Assembly (NCBI GenBank): GCA_900169235.1
Contig: FWCC01000132.1
Span: forward strand, 1-64,000
Reading direction: 5' to 3'
Origin: Zarea fungicola
Lineage: Eukaryota > Ascomycota > Sordariomycetes > Hypocreales > Cordycipitaceae
DNA length: 64,000 nucleotides
Every line of letters starts with the position of its first letter. Position 1 is the first letter of the stretch. Made by a program: the position numbers and the translations under genes. A model generated the notes under the pieces. The model was not told the origin of the DNA. It saw only the letters and a program-made list of their open reading frames with translations, and did not search any database. This document shows, piece by piece, positions 35,201-46,441 of this stretch.

Positions 35201-36580
35201 ATGCTAAGCGTAGCTAAATACAGATTCTAATAAAGATGATGTAGATTTTTGTACCGCTATAAATTTTGTGACTTATAGTGTAGTGAGATTTCCTAGTAGA
35301 AAAAGGTACCGTTCTTACTGTACTCGCTGATTGGCTACAAACCCTGCAAGTGACCTGATTGAAGCCGACTGTCAAAGGGATGGATCATTGCAGCGACTGA
35401 TAAGGTCTGTTGTGCATAAAACTGGTGTCTGTCATTCTCATCCCCTGCCAGAGCCATCTATTGATCAAATTGCAGTGCTGCCAGGTACTCCGTTCACATT
35501 TGTAACTATGTGACGTATCCGAATTAAGTTGTGTATTCCATACTTCCTGTGCTACCTTTTGTTCCCCAGAACTGTATCTACCGGCTTAACTGGATAGCTG
35601 ACATGATACAGGGGTCGTCATTAAACGTGAATGAGTCGCGCTTGGAGAGTAAGACTGGCAGTTGTTGCCCGATGTCGCTTGTACTTGTTCGGTACGGAGA
35701 GTGCGACTCGTCTCTGCATTAACGCTGAACAGGCTTGCATAAAGTTTCGAGGCATCGGGGCGCGGTGCATCATTACTCTTCGCAACGTTGTGGAGCGATG
35801 TCGTTTAACGGACGAAGAACCCAGCAGCATTCTCACTGTGTTGTGCAGCAGGGAATCTCTGGGCGTGGATTTTAAAGGACAGAAAGCCACGAGGGTGATA
35901 CTAAGACTATTCTACACTACCTGTTGCTGTCTTGGGTTGTGCGTTTTTTTGCTATTGTCGAATGACTCTGTTCATCTTACCTACATAACTCGGGCCGTGG
36001 GCGAACAACTGGGTTTCGCTGACGTCCGACAACGAAATAAAACAACCAGAAAGAGTCAAACCCAAGAAGGATGACATACAAGAAAACAGAAGCCAGGTAC
36101 ATGCAAACCCGACACTAAACCAAGAGGAACCTTCACCGACTGCACCCGAAAATAAAAATGAAGACTCTGGTGCAGGGTAGCGCCATGGGAAACCTCGAAT
36201 CCCAAAGCCTACGACCCAATGCGAGGTAATCATTCCCGCTCTCTCGAGCAAGGTTATTTTGAAATGGATCGTTGTTGCGAAGTTCTTGGTAGCTAAGATG
36301 CTGTAATATGCTTTCTAGATTGTGGCTTAAACGCCGATATTACATAAAAGCTGTGTACAAGATACAATCCCCCAAATGCCGGAACGCCTCGCGCCTTATC
36401 GAAAAGAAGGTGCCATTACAAGCCCAAAAACAGGAACAGTAATTTGCTAAAATAAAAACCAAGCAGCCAGGATGCCCTAAAGAGGGATGTCGAACAGTAA
36501 CCAACGGTACAGGTGATTAAACAATCATACCCCTGGCTTGCTATTTGTATTGCTCATTGTTCTCTTGCACCTTTGTTTCT
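32273..36580. other. 4.3-kb region without recognisable genes
   Basis: The first 500 bp hold the reductase promoter with a T/C tract near 32348-32367. The remainder has only short frames without motifs. Examples are 33768-34025 (-), 34119-34325 (+) and 35631-36074 (+, 147 codons). An A+T-rich patch at about 35050-35310 resembles RIP-eroded repeat DNA. The last 300 bp are probably 3' UTR of fibrillarin. No tRNA or 5S rRNA was found. Confidence 0.45.
35050..35310. repeat. A+T-rich patch, possible RIP-eroded repeat remnant
   Basis: The base composition drops sharply to A+T-rich, with many TA dinucleotides and no open frame, flanked by balanced DNA. It looks like the left-end RIP relic, but no family is recognisable. 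Confidence 0.3.
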
Positions 36581-37753
36581 TTAGTTTTTGACACGGGTAT
36601 ATTCACCAGCAACCAAGCAATGGTCACGCTCGAAAGGCTCTGTGACGGGAGTTAGCGTGAGTTATAAGTCAGATGTGGGCATTGTGTAAACATACCGAGG
36701 GTAAGCTGGAACTTAGGCTTGATGGACTCTGCGCGCATCTTCTGGACTTCGCTGGCGAAGACCTCAGCAGCGGGGGCCGTAGAGTCGATACAGTTGGCCT
36801 TGATGGAGATGAGGACACCACCACCGACTTTGAGGAACCAGTTGGCGTTCATGGCAACAATACGGGCCTGATCAGGCTGGGCAACATCGGCAAAGATAAC
36901 ATCGACCATGGGGACAATCATGCGGTAGCGGGCGGGCTGACGGGCATCCTCGACAATGGGGACAACATTGGGGCGCTTCGAGGCCATGGCAATGAGGTCG
37001 CGGCCAGAGCGGGAAGAGAACTCGACAGCGTAGACGTAACCTGTAGGGCCAACGAGATCGGCGACGTGGGAAACGGAGGTACCAGAGGCACCACCAATGT
37101 AGAGAACGCGGGAGCCTGGCTTCATGTAGATGTCGTCGGCACCACCAGCAATGGCAGCGCACAGCTTGCTGCGGAAGGGGTTCCACATGCGGTACTCAAC
37201 CTTGGTGGTTGTCGTAGTACCGTCGTCGTTCTGGACAGACTCGTCGACCGAGATGCGCTTCTCGCCGTAGACGGACTCACCGGGGGTCAAGTTGCGGGTA
37301 GCAATACCGTCTTCCTTACCACCGCGGACAACAAAGACACCGGGGTGACGATGAGGCTCCTGTGTAGTATGTGTTAGCAGCAATTGAAATATCATGTCTC
37401 TCGCAACAATCTTGCGATACTTTCAATCTATACTCACAACGATGACCTTGGAACCACCCTTCTGACCACCACCAGCACCACCACGGGCACCACCGCGACC
37501 ACCGCGACCGCCAAAGCCGCCACGAGCACCACCGCGACCACCACCTGTTTGCGACAAAAGTCAGTTTGACGAAGATTGAGAATCGGCGACAACAGCACGA
37601 CATACCTCGACCACCAAACGAACCACCACGGCCGCCGGGGGCACCACCGCGGCCGCCGAAACCTCCACGGCCTCCACGGCCACCAGGAGCACCACCTCGA
37701 GCACCACCGCGACCACCGCCGCGAGGGCCACCACGACCAGCAAAAGGAGCCAT
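36581..37753 (-). CDS. NOP1: Fibrillarin, rRNA 2'-O-methyltransferase
   Basis: Exons 37753-37606, 37544-37438, 37359-36696 and 36639-36581 (325 aa, phase kept). The first two exons encode a Gly/Arg-rich (GAR) domain of RGG repeats to about residue 83. They are followed by the conserved start of the catalytic domain ([19 protein letters not shown]). The SAM-binding site reads [20 protein letters not shown], and [24 protein letters not shown] and [14 protein letters not shown] are typical. The end is [17 protein letters not shown]. It is the methyltransferase of box C/D snoRNPs and acts in the nucleolus on pre-rRNA. It is transcribed divergently from the ribosomal protein uL22 gene across a 732-bp shared region. 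Confidence 0.96.
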
Positions 37754-38096
37754 TGTTGAAGTGTACTTGAGTTGAGTTTTGAACGAGGAATTGAATTGAA
37801 CGAAAATAAGACAGAGTCGCTTTGAAATGTCCCGTCAACAGGAAACAAGTCGAAATTAGTGTCGACACGAGTTGACCAAGTGAAGACTTGTCCTTGTTGA
37901 GCTGTTGCCGTAGGCAGGATGTTCAACTTTTTTTTTTCTAACGCTTGGGGTCTGGGAAAGAAATTTTTGAAGCTTTGGACCGGCAGAAAGCTCACGGGCC
38001 CGCCTATTTCCGAAATCAGTTAGTAGAGTGTAGACTTTCTTCGGCAACCGGTTACTTTATTTTCCGACAAGAAAATTCGACATTACCTAGACTCAT

Positions 38097-38104
38097 ATCA
38101 CGTG
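38097..38104 (+). promoter_or_regulatory. Cbf1-like site ATCACGTG
   Basis: Exact match to the RTCACGTG consensus of the bHLH factor Cbf1, nearly midway between the two divergent start codons. Confidence 0.5.
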
Positions 38105-38341
38105 CGGTCGCCATGTGAGCAAATCAGGTGACCAGCACTTCCACGACGATGCCACAATATCGAAAAGGCATTGAAAGAAAAACAAATATGAAAATGTATA
38201 TGAGAGAAGATTTCATTAAAGTACTTTACTGTTAGCCTAAATCATTTTTTCTTCTCATTTTATAGATACATTTTGCTGTAGAAACTCGCTGGCCTGAAAC
38301 GCTCAATTTCCAGTCCATGGTGGTTTACCTCAGGGCCGAAA

Positions 38342-38349
38342 AACCCTAA
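38342..38349 (+). promoter_or_regulatory. Tbf1-like site AACCCTAA
   Basis: Telomere-repeat-like motif about 140 bp before the uL22 start codon. A second, inverted TTAGGG lies at 38397-38402. Tbf1 uses such motifs at translation-apparatus genes. Confidence 0.5.
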
Positions 38350-38485
38350 GGGATTCCCGAACGAGTAAGCGAGTTTTCTAGCCCGCCCCGGCGCCATTAG
38401 GGCAAAAGTTCAGAAATTGTCAACTTCGAGCGCATCGAACCCACGGTAGTCGAACCCAGTCATCACCAACCCCAAAGTCGACAAG

Positions 38486-39596
38486 ATGGTGAGTTGCTAT
38501 GCTCCCTTTGTGTCCTGAGTCTTGCGCAAAAGATTATCCAGCCGAATTGTCCATTTCGAAAGATTTCGACAGTGATCAAAACCGAAGCCGTCGATTCTCC
38601 CACTGCGTCCTCACCCACCATCGCCAGTTGGTGTACGATGTATCGAATTCAAGATGGACTCGTGACGCTGCGATACTGAACACAACACAGACTACCCCTA
38701 CCGCAAGACCAGGGAACGAAAATAAAAGTAGACCTGAAGCATGTACATGATGGACTGATCGTTTGGTCTTATTTCCATATAGGTCCGATACGCTGCGACT
38801 GAGATTCTGCCCGCCAAGTCGGCCCGCGCCCGTGGTGCTTATCTCCGTGTTTCTTTCAAGAACACCCGTGAGACTGCCCAGGCTATCAACGGCTGGAAGC
38901 TTGAGCGTGCTCTTCAGTTCCTCGAGAACGTCAAGAGCCACACCGAGGCCGTCCCTATGCGCCGCTACGCTGGCGGTACCGGCCGCACTGCCCAAGGTAC
39001 GACCGACATCACGTAGAGTTTTTTCGCCTTGTGTTTGGCCTGGATTTCGCTGCCGGGTTGCAGTTAGCTGGCATTTGATGCATGTTGCTGCTGCTATACC
39101 TCGTTGCCCAAAAGTGCTTGCCAACGGTGGACAAGAAAACCTGAACGTGACAGTCGAGTGCTGCAGTACTAACGATATGTTTAATAGGCAAGGCTTTCGG
39201 TGTCACCCGTGCCCGCTGGCCCGTCAAGTCTGCCGAGTACCTTCTCGGTCTCCTCAAGAACGCTGAGGCCAATGCCGACGCCAAGGGTCTCGACACTGGC
39301 GCCCTCGTTGTCAAGCACATCCAGGTCAACCAGGCTCCCAAGCAGCGCAGACGCACATACCGTGCCCACGGTCGTGTATGTTTTTTTTTTTTATTTCACA
39401 GCAATAAACTAATAGTAAACATGGAAACTAACTTCTTCTCTAGATTAACCCTTACATGTCGAACCCCTGCCACATCGAGCTCATCCTGACTGAGGCTGAG
39501 GAGGTTGTCCAGAAGTCCGAGCAGGTTGTTGGCCGTGAGCACTTGACCAGCAGACAGCGTGGCTCCCGTCTCCGCAAGGCCCTCACTGCCGCATAG
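38486..39596 (+). CDS. RPL17: 60S ribosomal protein L17 (uL22)
   Basis: Exons 38486-38488 (ATG alone), 38783-38996, 39188-39375 and 39444-39596 give 185 aa, the expected length. The sequence starts MVRYA and shows the family hallmarks: [66 protein letters not shown] and [14 protein letters not shown] near the end. It is a structural protein at the peptide exit tunnel of the large subunit. The first intron follows the initiator ATG directly, as in many fungal ribosomal protein genes. Introns 1 (294 nt) and 2 (191 nt) are much longer than the other introns in the window. Confidence 0.97.
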
Positions 39597-40429
39597 ATGG
39601 CATCTGGGAGTTGTGAAGGGGAAAGGAAACATACGAAAAACAAAAATGCTTAAAAACTGAAAACCTTTAAAGCGAATGAAATCAATAACACATCTCTTTG
39701 TCTGTTCAACTTCAGACTTCTTTCTTTCGTGGTGAAGTGGACGAATACAACAAACAAGGGATAAGCGATAGTCGTTTTGTTTTCAATATCTTGGCTTTCT
39801 TTTTTTCCTACGATTCCAGGCGTAATGACAATGTCTTTTTTTATGGCAGCATCGGGAAAATTACAAAAGATAATGAAAGTGGATAGAGGGAAGTAGACTC
39901 TTCTACTTTCTAGTCAAGGGTATAGGTGTGCTTTTTCTGGCAGAACTTGCTGGCTGGGCTTTTTGTTATAGGGATGTCAAAGCATGGTATTCTAAAGGCC
40001 TGCAACGATATATATCAAAGCTTTTTTTTAATCCTCGAGGGACAGATGAAGCCTTTTTGACGAATTAAAGTAAACAATTCTTCTAAACTCAGTGTTGGCT
40101 TTCTCTTTGAAACCGTTTTTGTCCCCCAATTGAGGCAACAAAACATATTGTGCTGGATCCAGAGCCATACCAAGGGTGTAACGGAAAGAAAAAAGAACAT
40201 CATTACAAACAGGAGCGGTAGTAATCAAATATCGGCAGAGTGATGCAGCTACACTTAAAAGACGCGAACCGCAGCAATTTGAATACGCTGTCAAATGACT
40301 TACACAGAAGTTACAGTGAACAGCGAACCGGAGCCCAGCCAGACGGGCAAGAAAAAAGAAATGTACGAGAGGAGATAAGCAAGCAGAGATCACCGGTTCA
40401 CCCAGGATGCACAAAACAGCATGATGTGC
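39597..40429. other. Convergent intergenic region
   Basis: 3' sequences of RPL17 (+) and the F-box gene (-). Rich in A and T runs. A 128-codon minus frame at 40028-40414 has no motif. No RNA gene was seen. Confidence 0.5.
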
Positions 40430-42931
40430 TCACGGTTTCTTATGCACCGGTTCGGGAACAACAACCTCTCTTTTCACGACACCAGAAAACCGGCCCTCGC
40501 CGTATCTCTGACAGCCATCACCCAATGCATGCTGTATTATTTTCTCGTCGTAAATGCCATCCCACCCCATAGTCATGTTGAAGACTTCTGTCAGTGGTAG
40601 TCTGTCATTCAGCATGGCAAACGGCACCACGCGCCCAAGAAGGTTGTCTTTGCAACGCTGCATCATCGGCATGAGCTCCGACGAGAGGCGGAAGCTGCCC
40701 GTGAGAAGTGCTAATTCTGCCACCGGAATCATAGAGTTGATATTGAATGAAGTGTGTCCTAGGGTGACGTAGCCGCACGACTTGAATGACATGGATTGAA
40801 GCTTGTATTTGCCCTCTTCATGAGGTAGTGCTTCGGCGTCTGGAATTATAGCTGCCAGCCTTTCAAGAAGCTTCTTTCGCCTATCAGCGGAGAAACACTT
40901 GGCTTGGGCAGATCGCCTCTTGTTAAGTACGTCGCGCACTTTGGCTGCTGGCGAGAAGTGCTCGATGAGCCCGGCCCAGGACAACCACGACGGCTGCTGA
41001 AGGACGAGCGTGTTGTCCCAGTAGCTGCTAGGTACAGCCAAGCTGAGCAACTCAGTCGCATTGCCAATTGCGGTCTTGTTACTCAAGTTGACCAAGCTCA
41101 AAGGAAGAGAAACGCCATGGCCTATGCTGGGCATCACAGACAGAGAAACGCCTTCAAGTTCCAGTTTCTCCAGGGAACATAAAGCATAATCTCGAAGAGA
41201 CTGGAGCAAATAGTGGGGCGCAATCCAACAATTTTTGAGTGACAGATGCTTCAGATACGGAAAACGGATCATGTCTGCATCTTTACCAGCTTTGGTCATT
41301 GCGGGCCGGCTCATGGCATCTGGATATATAGCAATTGGGGCGGGCATGATGTACTGATTCCGTTGATGGCAGCCCGAGGCAAGTTCTCCACCACAAATCC
41401 ATTCAAAGTGGAAGCTCTCAATTTTGGGCTCGACACTGATGTAAGTGTTGATTAGATGGTGGGCGAGAGGGATCGCATCGAGAGGTGACACCGCAACGTC
41501 GTCGATACATCCTGGAGTAGACGCATAGACGCGGCGCCAGTCAGGAATAACGCCCAAAGAGACGTTCTTCAAGCTTGGAAATGAGGCCCAAAAATCATGG
41601 CGACAAATGATATGCAAGTGCGAGCTCGGAATCTTGGCAATGTTGAAAGTAGTCAGGTTTTGAAAGTATCCCTCTCTGGAACAATCAATCGCGCACAGTA
41701 TATAAGACTGGGCCATTGCGCGATGGGCCCATTCCATTTCAAGAAGCATTTCTTTCTGTGCGCGTGTCAGTGACACCGGCACCAAAGCATAATCTGGAGA
41801 CACGTTTGAGGCGGTATTGGGCTGTGCGACGCGAATGCCAAGCGTCTCGAATGGAGGAAGCAGCTCCCGCTGATTACTCGGGGTAGCTTCTTCTGCCCTT
41901 GGCTCAGACTTGGGCGCCGAGGCCTCGTCGAGGACGATGTTGCCTAGTGTTGTGCATTCAGATTTTAAGAGAAGAGCCATGGCCTCGTCCAGAAGCGAGC
42001 TCTCAAAGCCGGCATCTGTTAACATAGACATTACAACATCTGATTTCCAATTCTGGATTACCCTGCCAGCCCTTCTAGGGGTAATACCAGAGGCCAACTG
42101 AGCATCACTAATGGTTATTACATGTGATGGTGTGGCCGGTAAGACATAGCTTGTCTGCCAGTTATGGTCCAGGAAGACACGATGACGGATAGTATTGTGT
42201 CTGGCTCTTGCGTCTGCACCAGAAAGAAATCCAAGCCCGGCGTCTGAACAAAGACCGAGAGTCAAAGCATGACTCAGACACTTCAACGCCTTTTTCATGC
42301 CCTCGATTTCGTCGGCGTCGTTTTCCAGTCCGCTCACATCTGAATATCGATTATATATATCATGCGGCCATCTATAGAGCCCCCAAAATGAAGCATGTAT
42401 CTGTTGCTTTGGCTTTGGCGGAGGATACTCCAATGATTCTTCATCGAGCTCAAGAGATAGAGCGAATCGGCGGATGAGGGGGCCAAATGCGTCAAACACT
42501 CGCCCGCCGTTAGAGAGCATGGTGGCCGAAATATTCTTGAAGACACCGTTCTCGTCTCGAACCAGGGTTGCATACATTTGAGACCGAAAGGGAACGACAA
42601 CCTCTCTGAAGTAGTGTGCGGAGACCTTGGCCTCACATTCACGACAAACGAGGCGTAAGCTCTTGGCGTCCTGCCTTGAGAGTTTTGCCATGACCATCCC
42701 AAATATTTCAACCGGAAGTATGGGTAGATTAGGCCCATTTGAGTGCACCTCATAATATGTAGTTGCATCTGAGTAATCTGAGCCGGGACTGTTTGCGTCA
42801 GGCTCTTCAATCGAGTTCTGATCGGTGATAGATTGCTTCTGCAGCCCAAACTCGGACTGGCTTTCATCCTCTGACCCAGGTGATTTATCTGTCGTTACAC
42901 CAAACGGAATCAAGGATTTAATGAAATCCAT
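40430..42931 (-). CDS. F-box protein (833 aa)
   Basis: A single large exon. An acidic, Ser-rich N-terminus (1-66) precedes an F-box (about 67-108: LPILPVEIFGMVMAKL followed by the LRLVCREC motif), which in the family binds Skp1 in SCF ubiquitin ligases. The remaining 700 residues contain scattered Leu-rich segments such as LKHLSLKNCWIAPHYLLQSL and LEKLELEGVSL, suggesting degenerate leucine-rich repeats that would present the substrate. This is typical of large, fast-evolving fungal F-box proteins. The substrate is unknown. No intron is needed. Confidence 0.75.
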   Translation of the reverse strand: MDFIKSLIPFGVTTDKSPGSEDESQSEFGLQKQSITDQNSIEEPDANSPGSDYSDATTYYEVHSNGPNLPILPVEIFGMVMAKLSRQDAKSLRLVCRECEAKVSAHYFREVVVPFRSQMYATLVRDENGVFKNISATMLSNGGRVFDAFGPLIRRFALSLELDEESLEYPPPKPKQQIHASFWGLYRWPHDIYNRYSDVSGLENDADEIEGMKKALKCLSHALTLGLCSDAGLGFLSGADARARHNTIRHRVFLDHNWQTSYVLPATPSHVITISDAQLASGITPRRAGRVIQNWKSDVVMSMLTDAGFESSLLDEAMALLLKSECTTLGNIVLDEASAPKSEPRAEEATPSNQRELLPPFETLGIRVAQPNTASNVSPDYALVPVSLTRAQKEMLLEMEWAHRAMAQSYILCAIDCSREGYFQNLTTFNIAKIPSSHLHIICRHDFWASFPSLKNVSLGVIPDWRRVYASTPGCIDDVAVSPLDAIPLAHHLINTYISVEPKIESFHFEWICGGELASGCHQRNQYIMPAPIAIYPDAMSRPAMTKAGKDADMIRFPYLKHLSLKNCWIAPHYLLQSLRDYALCSLEKLELEGVSLSVMPSIGHGVSLPLSLVNLSNKTAIGNATELLSLAVPSSYWDNTLVLQQPSWLSWAGLIEHFSPAAKVRDVLNKRRSAQAKCFSADRRKKLLERLAAIIPDAEALPHEEGKYKLQSMSFKSCGYVTLGHTSFNINSMIPVAELALLTGSFRLSSELMPMMQRCKDNLLGRVVPFAMLNDRLPLTEVFNMTMGWDGIYDEKIIQHALGDGCQRYGEGRFSGVVKREVVVPEPVHKKP

Positions 42932-44039
42932 TTCTTTTTCTGCTTTCTTCCCTTTTTTTCCCTTTTTTTTTTAATAAAAAAAACTTGTGGACGGTAGAGG
43001 GTAGGCAGTTGATAGTTACGGATTGAATCAAACTGGAAAGGGAGGAATGCCGAAGTAGAAACGTGGTTCAATATATCGACCGAATTCAACTCGGGATAGT
43101 TTATTGCGCGACAGATACCAGATAAAGAAGCCAAGCGATTCAGTGCTAAATCTTGTTATTGCTGTACCCTGGGGCTTAAGTTCAGAAAGTGTCCTGCGGA
43201 CAACAAATAAACTGATCTGACGTGAAACCGGCGCCGGGCCAAGCTGGCCTACGTTGTCGTTGCTGAATCTTGTCTCATGAAATTCAGGCTATAGTATTCG
43301 AAAATAAATAATAATCAGAATATGATTTCTGCCGTGTCGTAGTTGCAAAAGTCAGACTGACAGAGGAGGCCTAAATGTGTAACGAGAAAAGAATTGTTGG
43401 TAGAGAGTCTGAGATAGATTGCCACGAGCTGGGCGGCACTGATTGCTCGGGGCCAGCCGGATGCGGGGCAATCAAGCTACTGTAAAACAGAGCTTTGTAG
43501 TCACAGAGAGCCTGAGCCGGCGGATTGCAGTAAAATCTAGACGGATTAATGGCTCTGTAATAAATCCAGCATCGAATTATAAAGCGGGAACTCGTTCAAA
43601 GTCCAGCGATTCTTCAAGCTCCGTGGCGACTGTGTTTACAATAGATACAGCACGTGCCCAGCGCTCGAATTTGTATGGAGACATGGCACTGATTGCCACA
43701 ACTCTCTTTTTGGCGCCGTTTCCTGGATGCTAATTAGGTAGGCCATGATTTTATGTTATGCTATTTTATTTTACGTTAAGCGGTAGATGCCGATGGATAT
43801 CATCTTTGAAAATGTTGGCTATAATCCAGGTGGTACTACGTCCACAAAGTGGTCGCTCGAATTTCGCCTAATCCTTCCCAGTGATAGAAAAGACACCATA
43901 ATAGCTAGAAATAGAGAAGATAAATGAAAGGAACAGAAAAGATTAAATTAAGGATCAGGCATGTAATTTTAGTTTGACCAGAACCAGTATCTGATGAAGA
44001 ACATTAGTCGGAGTCCTATTAGGCCGTGTCGAGCAGTAC
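42932..44039. other. Intergenic, 1.1 kb
   Basis: Promoter of the F-box gene, beginning with a T-rich tract at 42953-42973, and 3' region of the DUF3455 gene. A 96-codon frame at 43443-43733 lacks motifs. Confidence 0.45.
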
Positions 44040-44855
44040 TTACTCCGCTGCATATTCTACCTGGAACGCGCCCGTGAGACCTTTGCATGTGTCTGGAGGG
44101 CTACCACCAGCGGTTGAGACGCGGAAGACCTCGCTCAAGCCTCCAGTGGCATCTTTGGTCGCCAACAGTCTTAGCCAGGCCACGGCAGGCTCTCCCTTTT
44201 GGCCGACAGCTGCAGTGGACGGTGCATTGGCGCTGGCATTCTTTGTACACGGAAGAGTTCCCAGCTGCATCGTTGGAGTGTTGAGGTCGAAGAAAGGGAG
44301 ACCGTCGGCGGTGAATAGGTGGTGTCCGGAGACAGGCAATACCGCGGGGCCAAGGCGATTGGCGGTGTCGAGATTGAAGTGAACGGCCATGCCTGGAATC
44401 TTGGCCGACACGTCGGGGTACATGGTGGCTAGGCAGGTGACATTGAAAAGGGTAGCTACGGCACCAATTGCTTTGGGCTTGGAGGTGGCACTGCCATCGC
44501 AGGTGTAGTTTTGCGTTCCCCGGCCGACGGCAACATGACGAAGTTTTGTGCCATCGGCGGGACTGGGCAAGCCAGGCACTATTGACGTTAATACATCGAC
44601 CAAGGGGCGGAAGGTATGACTGGTGGAAGAAGAAAGCTCACAAGTAGGCATGACAGCAGTGTCTAGGTTACACTGTGGTGTTCCCTTCGTGGCCCTTACA
44701 GTCGACACTTTGGCTGCGATGAGATTGAAGTATTGGGAGACAGCATCAAGAGCATCAAGAGGGTCCCCGAGCTCATTGATCTGGAATCCAGGCCATGCCG
44801 GTGCTGCCGCCGTGGTAACAGCTAGCAAGGAGATGATGGCGGTCGGCAGAATCAT
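44040..44855 (-). CDS. Secreted DUF3455-like protein (271 aa)
   Basis: The start at 44855 gives a clear signal peptide (MILPTAIISLLAVTTAAAPA). An upstream in-frame ATG at 44951 would bury it, so I reject that start. The mature part shows features of the DUF3455 family, which databases often mislabel as malate dehydrogenase: LRHVAVGRGTQNYTC, AIGAVATLFNVTC, a middle HHLFTADGLPFFDL segment and a C-terminal AVAWLRLLATKDATGGLSEVFRV with a late Cys. The family is extracellular, and its biochemical role is not established. No oxidoreductase motif is seen. Single exon. Confidence 0.75.
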   Translation of the reverse strand: MILPTAIISLLAVTTAAAPAWPGFQINELGDPLDALDAVSQYFNLIAAKVSTVRATKGTPQCNLDTAVMPTCELSSSTSHTFRPLVDVLTSIVPGLPSPADGTKLRHVAVGRGTQNYTCDGSATSKPKAIGAVATLFNVTCLATMYPDVSAKIPGMAVHFNLDTANRLGPAVLPVSGHHLFTADGLPFFDLNTPTMQLGTLPCTKNASANAPSTAAVGQKGEPAVAWLRLLATKDATGGLSEVFRVSTAGGSPPDTCKGLTGAFQVEYAAE

Positions 44856-46441
44856 TTCTGCTTTCAAATAGTCTTTTGACTCAGACGATACGATGTACGT
44901 TCGAGTAAGTAAGTAAGATGAGTCTGAGTATTCGCGATCTGTTGACACCAAAACTCTCCAAAGAGCGAAGCCAGTAGGGCTGTATGTTCAGAGATGGCAA
45001 GACAGACTCAAGGAAAGAAAAGGAAGGAAAAATAAACAGACAAAGAAAGGAAAAGACAAAGACGTCCTCGAGCACAAAGTCTTGTAGTTTGTGGGCTTTG
45101 CTCGTTTCCAAGTGGCAATGGCTGATACTTCTAGAAGAGAAGAAAGTGAAATCATGCTATTGGGAAAAAAGAGACATTTCATTTAGTTATAGCTGTAATT
45201 TGCCATGCAGATGGAGAAGATTCCTAGCATACGTTTGCCATATCACGCTGCAGAGGCGCAACCGCCCAACTTCCAGCCCGCCACCGACAGTGGACTTGGC
45301 GCTCAATTTGATGAGGTCGTAACAAGTTCAGGCTCAATCGATTGGTTAGAGCCAAGGGGTTCACAGAGGAACTGATAGGAGAGCCCCCACAAAACCCAAA
45401 GGTCTCTAAAAATAGGTCTAATATAGCAAATTTAATAAATTGGAAAAGAGGACGAGACATGTGTACACAGTTCGTGTAAATGGGCAGGACGGACTCCACA
45501 TCGACATTGGGAGGCAGAGGCCGGCCCCCTGTCCTGTGGCCCAAACGTCCGCTATTAGTTTCTGTATTTAGCACGCCAATTGGGGGCGGGCGGCTAGACA
45601 GCGGGCAGCTGGCCCAATCGTTTGGACCAGGCTGCTTGAGTGGAGCTCTCGCCTCAGTCGGGTGGTTTCCCCAAACCCCTCCCAGAGTAATTGGCCATTA
45701 GGGTTTGGGGGATTCAGTCAGCGCGTAACTACCTATGCAAAGTGTGGCGTTGGGAACGTAAAGTAGTAAGCTGGAGAGAAACGGTTATCCTATGATAGAT
45801 TACTGCGCAACAAAGGGCAATGCCATGTATGTTGCTAATACTGTGTCGAGGGTGCGATGGCAAGGGTATGCGAATACTATTACCAGGCATTAGGAAATAA
45901 AGAGTGTGGGCCAAATTGGTTCACTTGCATGTAGCACTACTAAATGGCTCCAAGACGCTGGTTTTAAGCCACACGTACGTAGACAACAAAATTTTTCGGC
46001 GCCTATAGAGCAAGCCATCGGACCGTTCAATCTCGTGGACAGTGGAATTGTAGATTCGCGCCCGCCCACAGTGGCACCTGACAGCCTGTTTCGGCAGTCG
46101 ATACATCTGCCGCCCCTCACCAACGTTCCCTTCAAGCTCCCAAGCAGTACCCTTCTGCTGATTGGCCCCCTTCACTCAGCGATTGAAGATGGCCAGCGGC
46201 TCGGTTGCCAAGCTTGATCCAATGGGCATGCGGAGTTCATTGTGTCAAATTGCAACATGAAGGGATATTCTTGGAAATAGCAGCCATTTATCTCAGTTCA
46301 CTTCCATATATCTTCTACATACGCGCTACGATGTAGGCTAGCTATTGCACACGGGGCCAATTGCAACTAACCAAAAGCTGACCCAAAATAAGGAAAGACA
46401 CTGGTAAATATTATACACGTAAAGTTTCATATGCCACAACC
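44856..46441. other. Intergenic, 1.6 kb
   Basis: Contains the promoter of the DUF3455 gene and the 3' region of CASP. Short frames on both strands only. No repeats or RNA genes were recognised. Confidence 0.45.

Larger units (their letters stand above)
37754..38485. promoter_or_regulatory. Shared divergent promoter of fibrillarin and ribosomal protein uL22 genes
   Basis: 732 bp separate the two start codons. The region contains one ATCACGTG E-box (38097-38104) and two telomere-repeat-like motifs, AACCCTAA (38342-38349) and TTAGGG (38397-38402). In several fungi Cbf1 and Tbf1 bind such sites at ribosomal protein and snoRNA genes. Their use here is inference. Confidence 0.6.

Noticed and set aside
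35631..36074. 147-codon plus-strand frame
   Set aside because: No motif, no splice context and overlapping frames of similar length on the other strand. The composition is not coding-like.
37384..37868. Several overlapping 60-150-codon frames on both strands across the fibrillarin N-terminus
   Set aside because: They are frame shadows of the GGT/CGT-rich GAR-domain sequence. The RGG-repeat frame plus splicing explains the region fully.
38426..38456. Two GTTCGA-like motifs (minus strand) resembling tRNA B boxes
   Set aside because: No A box, acceptor stem or anticodon arm at the right spacing. They are in the RPL17 promoter.
44856..44951. Upstream ATG at 44951 as the start of the DUF3455 protein
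   Set aside because: It would place 32 polar residues before a good signal peptide. The ATG at 44855 fits secretion.
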